A stretch of 64,000 nucleotides of DNA, from positions 81,613 through 145,612 of the forward strand of contig JAIBEZ010000044.1 in NCBI GenBank assembly GCA_019459485.1, given 5' to 3'. Numbering within the stretch: the stretch's first letter is position 1; each line of letters starts with the position of its first letter. Shown here piece by piece: positions 1 through 7,911 of the stretch. The notes beneath the pieces are model-generated. The model was not told the origin of the DNA and searched no databases. It saw only the letters and a program-made list of their open reading frames with translations. This DNA comes from Prolixibacteraceae bacterium. Lineage in GTDB: Bacteria > Bacteroidota > Bacteroidia > Bacteroidales > Prolixibacteraceae. Both the position numbers and the translations under genes were made by a program.

Positions 1-360
1 CATCGTATTGACATGATAGTGCTGGCCGGGTTCCTTTGGTTGGTGCCACGTAACCTGACCGAATTGTTTACAGTCGTAAATATACATCCGGCTTTGCTGC
101 CAAAATACGGTGGAAAGGGAATGTTTGGAATGAATGTGCATAAGGCCGTTTTGGCATCAAAAGATAAGGAATCAGGAATTACCATTCATCGGGTAAATCA
201 GGACTACGACAAGGGTAAAATCATTTTTCAGGCAACCTGTCCGATATTGCCCAAGGATACTCCTGAAACACTTGCTGCCCGGATTCATGAACTCGAGCAT
301 GAACATTACCCAAAAGTTATTGAAGAAATACTATTGAATGAAGAGGATGAAAACGCATAA
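1..360 (+). CDS. purN: phosphoribosylglycinamide formyltransferase, C-terminal part
   Basis: Partial: the frame is open from base 1 and the start lies left of the window. PurN (GART) transfers a formyl group from 10-formyl-THF to GAR in de novo purine synthesis in the cytoplasm. The visible part shows NIHPALLPKYGGKGMFG, holding the conserved His of the catalytic N-x-H segment, then GITIHRVNQDYDKGKIIFQ, which carries the catalytic Asp region typical of the family, and an acidic C-terminal helix. Length (119 residues visible) fits the C-terminal 60 percent of a ~190-residue enzyme. A rho-independent terminator follows directly, so the gene ends its transcript. The next genes are unrelated to purine synthesis. 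Confidence 0.93.
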   Translation, partial: HRIDMIVLAGFLWLVPRNLTELFTVVNIHPALLPKYGGKGMFGMNVHKAVLASKDKESGITIHRVNQDYDKGKIIFQATCPILPKDTPETLAARIHELEHEHYPKVIEEILLNEEDENA

Positions 361-394
361 TGACTATTTTGTGCCACAAATCATTCATATTTAT

Positions 395-435
395 AAAAAA
401 AGCGGTGGCGGTTGATTTCGGCCATCGCTTTTTTA
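395..435 (+). terminator. Rho-independent terminator after purN
   Basis: An inverted repeat AAAAAAGCGGTGGC (396-409) pairs with GCCATCGCTTTTTT (421-434) with one G-T wobble and an 11-base loop, ending in six T. The downstream gene could be opened at an ATG at 412, but that lies inside this loop, which argues for its start at 466. Confidence 0.85.
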
Positions 436-465
436 CATTTAAGACCTAAACTAACCTATGGCAAT

Positions 466-1896
466 ATGAACTTTACAAATTTAACCCGCCTCGCAATTAC
501 CTTTTTATTATTAATTCCATTCGCGGGTTTTCCGCAAACTGTACTTCAGTTTGAAACGCCTGTAAAACAACGACTTTTTGTACTCACCGACATTACAAAT
601 GAGCCTGATGATCAGGAATCGCTGGTGCGCTTACTGGTTTATGCCAACGAATACGATCTGGAGGGGATAATTGCGACTACTTCAACTCATTTGCGTAATC
701 AGACCAGAAAAGACAAGATTGAAAAGCTGGTGCGCGATTACGGAATGGTGAAACCCAATCTGGATAAACATGCGCCGGGATATCCAACAATGGAGTATTT
801 GCTGAGCATTGCTTCGGAGCACCTTCCGGTTTACAGCATGGACGGAGTGGGGGACGGGAAGGATTCACCGGGTTCTGAATTACTGATCAAGGCTGCTGAC
901 AGCGCCGACGACCGCCCGATTTGGGTATCGGTTTGGGGCGGCGCTAACTGCCTGGCACAGGCGCTCTGGAAAGTGCGTGAAACCCGCAGCGAAGAAGCTG
1001 TTCATAAATTTGTTTCAAAGCTGAAAGTTTATTCCATTTCCGATCAGGATTTTGCTGGGCAATGGATTCGCAACAATTTTCCTGAAATTTTTTACATCGT
1101 CGATGCATCGGCCGGCGATTCGTGGTTCGAATATTACAAAGCCACCTGGACCGGCATCTCTGGCGACCGATTCTACAAAAACGGCCCGGGCTTGCATCAG
1201 GAACTGGTTGACAATTCCTGGCTGGCAGCCAACATCCGCGAAAATCATGGTCCGCTGGGTGAGAACTATCTCAAATTCGATTACATTATGGAAGGCGACA
1301 CACCCTCTTTTCTGGGACTCATCAACAACGGGCTGGGATGGTACATCAGTCCGGCTTATGGTGGCTGGGGCGGAAGGTATGAGCTTTACCGTCCGTACGC
1401 CGAAAAAGCCAAAATCTGGACGAGCTCGGTCAATACACAGGACGAAATCATTCAGTCCGACGGACGAAAAGAAGCCTCCAATCAGGCTACTATCTGGCGG
1501 TGGCGCGAAGCCTATCAACACGACTTTGCTGCGAGGATGGATTGGAATATTGCCGATAATTTTAAAAAAGCCAACCACAACCCTGTATTAACTTTGAACG
1601 GCAATACAGGAAAAGCAATTGCTTTGGCCAAAATTAAATCAGGAGAAAAAGTGCAGCTTTCGGCCAAAGGCAGCAGCGATCCCGATGGCGATCAAGTCGT
1701 TTATCGCTGGTTTATTTACCGCGAAGCCGGAGGTTTCAGCGGAACACTTGAACTGACCAATCCAACTTCCGAAGAAATAAGTTTTGCCATGCCCGAACTC
1801 AAAAAAGGTCAGGAGCTGCATCTGATTCTGGAAGTAAAAGATGCGGGGATACCTTCGCTTTTCAGCTACCGACGGGCGGTGTTGACAAATTTGTGA
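466..1896 (+). CDS. Secreted DUF1593 (Sde182-like, nucleoside-hydrolase fold) protein
   Basis: 476 residues if started at the ATG at 466, which gives a clean signal peptide (NLTRLAITFLLLIPFAG, then FPQT). The first ATG in frame (412) lies in the upstream terminator and would spoil the signal. The N-terminal domain (RLFVLTDITNEPDDQESLVR and GIIATTSTH) matches DUF1593, a fold related to inosine/uridine nucleoside hydrolases with an Asp-rich metal-site motif; the C-terminal part with SDPDGDQVVYRW resembles the beta-sandwich domain of the Sde182 family, described as cellulose-binding. Substrate is unknown; the esterase and sugar isomerase that follow suggest plant or algal polysaccharide or glycoside use. 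Family call is firm, activity is inference. Confidence 0.85.
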   Translation: MNFTNLTRLAITFLLLIPFAGFPQTVLQFETPVKQRLFVLTDITNEPDDQESLVRLLVYANEYDLEGIIATTSTHLRNQTRKDKIEKLVRDYGMVKPNLDKHAPGYPTMEYLLSIASEHLPVYSMDGVGDGKDSPGSELLIKAADSADDRPIWVSVWGGANCLAQALWKVRETRSEEAVHKFVSKLKVYSISDQDFAGQWIRNNFPEIFYIVDASAGDSWFEYYKATWTGISGDRFYKNGPGLHQELVDNSWLAANIRENHGPLGENYLKFDYIMEGDTPSFLGLINNGLGWYISPAYGGWGGRYELYRPYAEKAKIWTSSVNTQDEIIQSDGRKEASNQATIWRWREAYQHDFAARMDWNIADNFKKANHNPVLTLNGNTGKAIALAKIKSGEKVQLSAKGSSDPDGDQVVYRWFIYREAGGFSGTLELTNPTSEEISFAMPELKKGQELHLILEVKDAGIPSLFSYRRAVLTNL

Positions 1897-2049
1897 AGGC
1901 GAAGTAATTTCGGTAATTATAAAAGTGACAGATAGAATTTGATTTTAAGTCATCTCTCATTTTATTCGTTTAAATTAGTGGCTCAGAAATGCGAAATATT
2001 ATCTGTTCCGAAACATACCAATCATTTTAAAAACCTAATAAAGTATTCC

Positions 2050-2916
2050 ATGAAAAAACAAATCGTTTCGCTTTTAACATTCTGCATGTTAGTGCCTGCA
2101 TTGCTTTTTGCACAAGCTGGTAAAGTATCCGACAACCTGACGTTGACCAGTAAAATCCTGAAAATGGACCGGAAATATGCCATTTATCTTCCAGCCGATT
2201 ATGAAACATCGGGGCGAAGTTATCCTGTTTTGTACCTTCTGCATGGAGCGGGCGACGACCACTCGGGCTGGGTGCAGTTTGGCGAAGTAAAAAACATTGC
2301 CGACAAAGCCATTCAGGAAGGAAAATCAACCGCCATGATTATTGTGATGCCCGATGGAAATACCGGTCAGCGTGGCTATTTCAACAGTCCGAAAGGCGAC
2401 TGGAATTACGAAGATTTTTTCTTTCAGGAATTTATGCCCTTTATTGAAAAAACATACAGAATCAGGGCTGAAAAGCGTTACCGTGCTATTTCAGGCTTGT
2501 CGATGGGTGGCGGCGGAACTTTCATGTACGCGCTGCACCATCCCGAATTGTTCTCATCAGCTTGTCCGTTGAGCGCGTATTGCGGACCTCTTTCGGCAGA
2601 AGAATTGTCCCGACCCTGGGAAAAGCACCTCGAAGGGCTGACCGATCAGCAAAAACTAGATTACTACAAGCGGCACAGCGCCCTTGAGCTGATCAATGCC
2701 ATGCCTGACGATCAGAAAAAATCAGTTCGCTGGTACATCGACTGTGGCGACGACGATTTTCTATACGAAGGCAACAGTCTGGTTCACATTGCCATGAAAA
2801 AGAAGGAAATTCCGCACGAATTCCGCATTCGTGATGGAGCCCATAATTGGACCTACTGGCGCGAATCGCTTCCAACGGTTCTTGAATTTATTACACAAGC
2901 ATTTCATCAATACTAA
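2050..2916 (+). CDS. Secreted esterase of the esterase D / feruloyl-esterase-like family
   Basis: 288 residues from the ATG at 2050, chosen because it starts a signal peptide (KKQIVSLLTFCMLVPALLFAQ); longer frames upstream add an unconvincing leader. Alpha/beta-hydrolase fold of the PF00756 type: LYLLHGAGDDHSGW near residue 61 holds the oxyanion region, GLSMGGGG has the nucleophile Ser at about residue 151, and RDGAHNW near the C-terminus supplies the His. Expected to cleave ester-linked groups (acetyl, feruloyl) on polysaccharides outside the inner membrane. It sits 153 bp behind the DUF1593 gene and 14 bp before a sugar isomerase gene, so an operon is likely. The exact ester is not deducible. 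Confidence 0.87.
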   Translation: MKKQIVSLLTFCMLVPALLFAQAGKVSDNLTLTSKILKMDRKYAIYLPADYETSGRSYPVLYLLHGAGDDHSGWVQFGEVKNIADKAIQEGKSTAMIIVMPDGNTGQRGYFNSPKGDWNYEDFFFQEFMPFIEKTYRIRAEKRYRAISGLSMGGGGTFMYALHHPELFSSACPLSAYCGPLSAEELSRPWEKHLEGLTDQQKLDYYKRHSALELINAMPDDQKKSVRWYIDCGDDDFLYEGNSLVHIAMKKKEIPHEFRIRDGAHNWTYWRESLPTVLEFITQAFHQY

Positions 2917-2930
2917 TAAAACTTAACGCT

Positions 2931-3842
2931 ATGAAAACCACACGCCGTTCATTTATTCAAAACAGCGCTATTCTGCTTGCCGGAACTGCTCTTTTATCCA
3001 AAACTGCCTGCGCAGTCGCCAAACCATCCGAAATTATTGGTCTCCAGCTTTATTCCGTCCGCGATGCCATGAACAACGATCCGGTCGGCACGCTCACCGA
3101 ACTGGCCAAAATTGGGTACAAACATGTGGAACATGCCAACTACATCGATCGCAAATTTTATGGTTTTGAAGCCAAAGAATTCAGGAAAGTACTCGATGAC
3201 CTGGGATTGAAAATGCCTGCCGGACACACCGTAATGGGAAAAGACCATTGGGATGCAGGTCTGAATGACTTTACCGATGCATGGAAATATACAGTTGAGG
3301 ATGCTGCCTACATGGGACAGAAATATGTAATCAGCCCATGGATGGACGAAAGTATGCGTTCGACCTATGATGATTTGGTTCGTTACCTGGATATATTTAA
3401 TCTTTGTGGCGACCTTTGTCAGAAATCAGGGATGAAATTTGGCTATCACAATCACTGGGCCGAATTCACCGAAGAGCTAAATGGAATGAAACTTTTCGAC
3501 ATCATGATGCAAAAGCTCGATGTCAATAAAGTGGTGATGCAGCTTGATATTGGCAATATGTACATCGCCGGAGCCAAAGCGCTGGATGTGATCAACCAGT
3601 ATCCCGGAAAGTTTGAGATGATTCATGTAAAAGACGAAATTGCTGTTGATACGGCAGAAAAATACGAAAGCGCCATTTTGGGTCAGGGAATCATTCCGGT
3701 TAAAGAGGTGTTGGATATTTGTCGTACATCAGGCGGAACAAAAGTTTACATCATCGAGCAGGAGGCCTACCAGGGCAAAGACCCGATGGCTTGCATGAAA
3801 GAGAATTTTGATATTATGAAAGAATGGGGCTACCAATCGTAA
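2931..3842 (+). CDS. Tat-exported sugar phosphate isomerase/epimerase-like TIM barrel
   Basis: 303 residues. The N-terminus TTRRSFIQNSAILLAGTALL is a twin-arginine signal (RR-x-F then hydrophobic stretch), so it should be exported folded; a tatA gene is present at 35620-35997. The mature part is of the xylose-isomerase-like AP endonuclease-2 fold: IIGLQLYSVRD at the first strand, FGYHNHWAEF in the middle, VVMQLDIGNMYIAGA and MIHVKDE toward the end, which provide the usual metal-binding His/Glu/Asp. Gram-negative relatives are annotated only generally. Neighbouring esterase and DUF1593 genes indicate sugar catabolism, probably as one transcript. Substrate unknown. Confidence 0.88.
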   Translation: MKTTRRSFIQNSAILLAGTALLSKTACAVAKPSEIIGLQLYSVRDAMNNDPVGTLTELAKIGYKHVEHANYIDRKFYGFEAKEFRKVLDDLGLKMPAGHTVMGKDHWDAGLNDFTDAWKYTVEDAAYMGQKYVISPWMDESMRSTYDDLVRYLDIFNLCGDLCQKSGMKFGYHNHWAEFTEELNGMKLFDIMMQKLDVNKVVMQLDIGNMYIAGAKALDVINQYPGKFEMIHVKDEIAVDTAEKYESAILGQGIIPVKEVLDICRTSGGTKVYIIEQEAYQGKDPMACMKENFDIMKEWGYQS

Positions 3843-3966
3843 TCCAAAAGCTAAAATAAGAGGTTTACGTATGCTTTTTCACCTGTAATTTTCCGTAAAT
3901 GCATGATAAAAGTTGTTAATTTTTGAGGTTTCCATTTCGATCTTATCAATCCTAAGTTATTCAGGG

Positions 3967-3974
3967 TACTTTTG
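3967..3974 (+). promoter_or_regulatory. Putative -7 promoter element for maeB
   Basis: TACTTTTG fits the Bacteroidota -7 consensus TAnnTTTG and lies about 80 bp before the maeB start. No convincing TTTG at -33 was found, so this is only a candidate. A short CCTGAA/TTCAGG hairpin (about 3992-4011) lies in the leader. Confidence 0.35.
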
Positions 3975-4056
3975 TCCTTCTCAATTCTTCGCCTGAAATT
4001 ATAAATTCAGGACAAACAGGATGGAGAAATAGTATTCACAAATACATTTTATTGAG

Positions 4057-6348
4057 ATGGAAAATCAGAAAAATCAGGAAGCATTAAATTACCACAAGGA
4101 AGGACGGCCCGGTAAAATTCAGGTTGTACCCACCAAACCATACAGTACCGCACGTGATTTGGCGCTTGCGTATTCACCCGGCGTGGCTATACCATGTCTG
4201 GAGATTCAAAAAGATCAACAATGTGCCTACGACTACACGGCCAAAGGAAATCTGGTTGCTGTAATTTCGAATGGGACAGCAGTGCTTGGTCTGGGCGATA
4301 TTGGTGCGCTTGCCGGAAAACCGGTAATGGAAGGAAAAGGTCTGTTATTTAAAATTTTTGCGGATATCGACGTGTTTGATATTGAAGTGGATGAAAAAGA
4401 TCCGGCGAAATTTATTGAAGTAGTGAAAGCTATTTCATGCACATTTGGCGGAATCAATCTCGAAGATATTAAAGCTCCCGAATGTTTTGAAATTGAGGAA
4501 AAACTGAAGGAAGCCTTAGACATACCGCTCATGCACGATGACCAGCATGGAACTGCTATTATTTCAGCAGCTGCGCTGATCAATGCCCTAGAAATGGTTG
4601 GCAAGAAAATCGAGGACATTAAAATCGTTGTCAATGGCGCCGGAGCTGCCGCTTCGTCGTGTACCACGCTTTACATGGCACTTGGCGCCAAACTCGAAAA
4701 CATTGTGATGGTCGATAGCAAAGGTGTTATTTCAACACGTCGTACCGATCTGAACAGCCGCAAGCTTCCGTTTGCAACCAATCTTCCGTGCAATACGCTG
4801 GAAGAAGCTGTTGCCGGTTCCGATGTTTTTCTTGGACTTTCAGTTGAAGGTTGTCTTACTCAGGACATGGTCCGAAGCATGGCAGCCGATCCGCTTGTGT
4901 TTGCATGCGCCAATCCAAATCCTGAAATTTCGTACGCCGACGCAATCGCTTCACGTCCGGACATTATTTTTGCAACCGGCCGTAGCGACTATCCCAACCA
5001 GGTGAACAATGTACTGGGATTCCCATATATTTTCCGTGGTGCATTGGATGTACGTTCAACGGGCATCAACGAAGCAATGAAGATTGCTGCGGTGCTTGCG
5101 ATTGCCGAGCTGGCCAAAAAGCCTGTTCCTGAAGTTGTAACTGCGGCATACAACACCAAACACCTGAGTTTTGGCCGCCAGTATATTATCCCAAAACCTT
5201 TGGATCCAAGACTGTTGATTACTGTTGCGCCAGCTGTTGCAAAAGCTGCAATGGAAAGTGGGATTGCCCGCAAACCAATTGAAGACTGGGATAAATATGC
5301 TGATGAGTTACGTCAGCGAATGGGTCTCGACAATAAACTGATCCGCGGACTGACCGAAAAAGCCAAAGAAAATCCGAAACGGGTGGTTTTTGCCGAAGCC
5401 AACCACATCAATATGCTGAAAGCTGCACAAATAGCCCGTTCCGAAGGAATCTGCATTCCTATTCTTCTGGGAAATGAAGAACGTATAGAGAAAATTATTG
5501 CTGAAAATACAATAGAGCTTGAAGGTGTTGAAATTGTGAACCTGCGTCACGACCGCGAAGAAGCCAAACGTCAGAAATATGCAAAAATGCTGACTGCCAA
5601 ACGTCAGCGCGAAGGGATGACTTACAGCGAAGCTTATGAAAAAATGTTCGACCGCAACTATTTTGGGATGATGATGGTGGAAGCAGGCGATGCCGACGCC
5701 TTTATTACCGGAGTTTATACCAAATACAACGATGCCATTATTCCGGCCATCGAAATTGTGGGTATGCGCGAAGGACTCAACCACATTGCCGGATTGAACA
5801 TTGTGACCACAAAACTTGGAACTTTCTTTTTTGCCGATACGATGGTAAATAACCACCCGTCAAAAGAAACCCTGATCGATATTGCCAAACTTGCACATGA
5901 TTCGGTTCGATTGTTCAATACAGAACCGGTGATGGCAATGCTTTCGTACTCCAACTTTGGAGAGCGGGCAGCAGGAAGTCCGGCGATGGTGCACGAAGCG
6001 GTTGAATATTTGCACAAAAACAATCCTGAAATGCTGATTGACGGCGAGATGCAGGTGAATTTTGCGCTTGATCGCGAATTGCGCCGCGACAAATTTCCAT
6101 TCTCGAAAATTGACGGGATGAACGTAAATACCCTTATTTTCCCGAACCTCAGTTCAGCAAGTATTGCCTACAAACTGATGCTTGAAATCGGGATGAGCGA
6201 AACCATCGGGCCAATCCAGATGGGATTAAACAAACCGGTTCATATCCTGAATGTGGAAAGTTCGGTTCGCGATATCCTCAACATGGTTACCATTGCGGTG
6301 GTTGATGCCCAGGTGGAAGAACAAAAGCTGTTAAACCATCGGAAGTAA
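4057..6348 (+). CDS. maeB: NADP-dependent malic enzyme with C-terminal phosphotransacetylase-like domain
   Basis: 763 residues, the normal size of the MaeB fusion. Residues ~1-400 are the malic enzyme: YSPGVAIPCLEI, TAKGNLVAVISNGTAVLGLGDIG, MHDDQHGTA (metal and malate site), VNGAGAAASSC as the Rossmann NADP loop, and FACANPNPEI. Residues ~430-763 resemble phosphate acetyltransferase (VVFAEANHINMLKAAQ, GMREGLNHIAGLNIV, FPNLSSASIAYKL); in characterised MaeB proteins this domain is regulatory and lacks acetyltransferase activity. Converts malate to pyruvate plus CO2 with NADPH. Monocistronic by context, with its own putative promoter; mdh at 40367-41302 makes the other malate-consuming enzyme of the window. 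Confidence 0.97.
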   Translation: MENQKNQEALNYHKEGRPGKIQVVPTKPYSTARDLALAYSPGVAIPCLEIQKDQQCAYDYTAKGNLVAVISNGTAVLGLGDIGALAGKPVMEGKGLLFKIFADIDVFDIEVDEKDPAKFIEVVKAISCTFGGINLEDIKAPECFEIEEKLKEALDIPLMHDDQHGTAIISAAALINALEMVGKKIEDIKIVVNGAGAAASSCTTLYMALGAKLENIVMVDSKGVISTRRTDLNSRKLPFATNLPCNTLEEAVAGSDVFLGLSVEGCLTQDMVRSMAADPLVFACANPNPEISYADAIASRPDIIFATGRSDYPNQVNNVLGFPYIFRGALDVRSTGINEAMKIAAVLAIAELAKKPVPEVVTAAYNTKHLSFGRQYIIPKPLDPRLLITVAPAVAKAAMESGIARKPIEDWDKYADELRQRMGLDNKLIRGLTEKAKENPKRVVFAEANHINMLKAAQIARSEGICIPILLGNEERIEKIIAENTIELEGVEIVNLRHDREEAKRQKYAKMLTAKRQREGMTYSEAYEKMFDRNYFGMMMVEAGDADAFITGVYTKYNDAIIPAIEIVGMREGLNHIAGLNIVTTKLGTFFFADTMVNNHPSKETLIDIAKLAHDSVRLFNTEPVMAMLSYSNFGERAAGSPAMVHEAVEYLHKNNPEMLIDGEMQVNFALDRELRRDKFPFSKIDGMNVNTLIFPNLSSASIAYKLMLEIGMSETIGPIQMGLNKPVHILNVESSVRDILNMVTIAVVDAQVEEQKLLNHRK

Positions 6349-6408
6349 ATAAGAAGAGGAAACCGGATTTCCGGACGATATGAATACCAGGATAAAATTG
6401 AAAAAACA

Positions 6409-6762
6409 ATGGAGAGCATTCAAACATTAAAAACAAAGCGACTTTTCCCAATCCTGCTTTTCCTTTCTGCAATGATGGTCTTCGGAACGGGTTGCTCAGT
6501 CTTTGGCCGGAAAAATCTATCAGGGGGTGAAGTCATCAGTTCCAGACCCTACGGGCGGCTGAAGCCCGGCGAAGTCGATAATATGTCGGGAACGAAGAAT
6601 ATTATGCCACCCAAAAAGGATAACAAGTCGGGCGGCAAGGCCAAAAAGGCGAACGAAAAATCTGGAAAATCCAAAAAAATGAGTAAAAAGTCTGATGAAA
6701 AGAACAATGACCAGCAGGGGCATTGGCAGACAAAAAAGAGCAAGAGGAAATATGGCAGATAA
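6409..6762 (+). CDS. Small Lys-rich lipoprotein-like protein
   Basis: 117 residues with an N-terminal hydrophobic stretch (RLFPILLFLSAMMVFGTGC) ending in a lipobox-like Cys at about residue 29, so probably an exported lipoprotein. The rest is low-complexity and very basic (KKDNKSGGKAKKANEKSGKS). A short segment, SSRPYGRLKPGEVDNMSGTKN, parallels SNRSGRIPPGQMKKLTGAKS in the next gene, so the two are paralogues. Related small Bacteroidota lipoproteins are often labelled quinol oxidase subunit 4 in databases, a name I do not consider supported. Function unknown; the basic tail could contact anionic polymers (speculation). Confidence 0.7.
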   Translation: MESIQTLKTKRLFPILLFLSAMMVFGTGCSVFGRKNLSGGEVISSRPYGRLKPGEVDNMSGTKNIMPPKKDNKSGGKAKKANEKSGKSKKMSKKSDEKNNDQQGHWQTKKSKRKYGR

Positions 6763-6860
6763 GTCAGGATTGGTTTGGCCGGAAAGCGAAAATCAATTTC
6801 TTCTGTTTTAATGGAATAAAGTTGCTTACTTTGAACGAAACAACAATTTTGAGACACGCA

Positions 6861-7082
6861 ATGAAGACAAAGAAACACTTACTTATCCTCCTGCTCTTTT
6901 CAGTATTTTTAGTATTCGGATCGGGTTGCACGATCATAAAACCGCAACAACGTTCAAAAGGGGTGGTTATTCATTCCAATCGCAGCGGACGGATTCCTCC
7001 CGGACAAATGAAAAAATTAACCGGAGCAAAAAGTGCAAAACATTATGCACCGGGGCAGCAGAAAAAACACAAAAGAAAATAA
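6861..7082 (+). CDS. Small lipoprotein with GRIPPGQ / SAKHYAPGQ motif
   Basis: 73 residues from the ATG at 6861, chosen because it begins KTKKHLLILLLFSVFLVFGSGC, a lipoprotein signal with Cys at residue 23; the longer open frame back to 6723 would overlap the previous gene. The mature peptide holds SGRIPPGQMKKLTGAKSAKHYAPGQ, a conserved layout in small Bacteroidota lipoproteins of unknown role. It follows a paralogue by about 100 bp and precedes a strong terminator, so the two probably form one transcript. No enzymatic feature. Confidence 0.72.
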   Translation: MKTKKHLLILLLFSVFLVFGSGCTIIKPQQRSKGVVIHSNRSGRIPPGQMKKLTGAKSAKHYAPGQQKKHKRK

Positions 7083-7086
7083 GGCG

Positions 7087-7125
7087 AAAAGTCCGGAGTA
7101 ATTAACTCCGGACTTTTTGTTTTTT
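7087..7125 (+). terminator. Strong rho-independent terminator after the lipoprotein pair
   Basis: Perfect 13-bp stem AAAAGTCCGGAGT (7087-7099) / ACTCCGGACTTTT (7105-7117) with loop AATTA, followed by a T-rich tract. Confidence 0.93.
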
Positions 7126-7153
7126 TTAATACTCCATGAGTATGTTGATATTG

Positions 7154-7481
7154 TGATGATAATATGCCAATATGTGAATATTATGCATTGAATAATGAAA
7201 ATAATATTTCTATTACGTATTTTTTGTGGTGAATTATGGAACTACAATTTGTAGAGCGAACTCCATGCGTTGGTTCATGAAACTACAATTTGTAGAGCGA
7301 ACTCTATGCGTTGGTTAATGAAACTACAATTTGCATAACGAATAATATGCGTTGGTTCATGGAAATACTATTTACAATACGAATAACCTGCTCATGCTCA
7401 TGAAAATACTATTTACAATGCGAATAACCTGCTCATGTTCATGAAAAATAAATTTTCAATACGAATAACAAACTTTAGTTG
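7154..7481. repeat. Tandem array of eight 41-bp units, degenerate in sequence, exact in period
   Basis: Units begin at 7154 (weak), 7195, 7236, 7277, 7318, 7359, 7400 and 7441, each exactly 41 bp apart and, from 7195 on, each opening with ATG(A/G)AA. Adjacent units are most alike (7236/7277 and 7359/7400 almost identical), outer ones drift. Shared core: ATGaAActACaATTTaca then CGAAtaA then TGCgttGGTTc. 41 is not a multiple of three and all frames are broken, so it is not coding. There are no unique spacers, so it is not CRISPR. It fills most of the 488-bp gap (7083-7570) before the HTH gene; the remaining 7482-7570 is AT-rich leader. The period equals about four helical turns, placing units on one DNA face (inference). 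Confidence 0.9.
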
Positions 7482-7570
7482 GCGAATTATTATCTTTATA
7501 ACGTTCAGGATATATTTCTGAAATAGAATAAATTGATTGATTCAAACATCAAACTAAACAAAAATAAGCC

Positions 7571-7888
7571 ATGAAAAGTCTGGAAAAAGAAGCCACCCGC
7601 CTGATTAAGCTGAAACTAAAGGAAAAAGAAGGCTGGAACAGCTCGGTTCTGGCCGAAAAACTGGCGATGCATCCGAGTTCGGTAGCCAAAATGTTGGTAG
7701 CCGGACAGATCAAACTTGACCGGTTGAAACAAATCTCCGAACTGCTGGGATATAATTTTCTGCGGGCGCTGGCCGATCAGATCGACGTAAACGATCCACC
7801 CCGCTACTCCGCAGAGCCCGCAACCAGGGAACGCATCCGCGAACTTGAAATTGAAAATGCGGTTTTGATGAAAGTGTTGGGAAAATAG
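7571..7888 (+). CDS. Small HTH (XRE-like) DNA-binding protein with C-terminal coiled coil
   Basis: 105 residues. NSSVLAEKLAMHPSSVAKMLVAGQ followed by LDRLKQISELLGYNFLRALA has the spacing of a Cro/C1-type helix-turn-helix with recognition helix around SSVAKMLV. The end (RERIRELEIENAVLMKVLGK) is a short heptad-like helix, suitable for dimerisation. Very basic N-terminus. It begins 90 bp after the 41-bp array and ends 23 bp before the next gene, so it is a candidate binder of the array and co-transcribed with the downstream gene. Exact family not assigned. Confidence 0.75.
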   Translation: MKSLEKEATRLIKLKLKEKEGWNSSVLAEKLAMHPSSVAKMLVAGQIKLDRLKQISELLGYNFLRALADQIDVNDPPRYSAEPATRERIRELEIENAVLMKVLGK

Positions 7889-7911
7889 TTGGTCTCTAAA
7901 ATTTGTCGGAT

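Noticed and set aside
412..465. Start of the DUF1593 gene at the ATG at 412
   Set aside because: That ATG lies in the loop of the purN terminator and would add 18 residues in front of a good signal peptide.
1015..1591. Long overlapping ORFs opposite and beside the DUF1593 gene
   Set aside because: They are shadows of a well-supported gene, without recognisable domains.
7154..7481. CRISPR array
   Set aside because: Units are contiguous 41-bp tandem repeats with no unique spacers, repeat identity decays gradually, and there are no cas genes.
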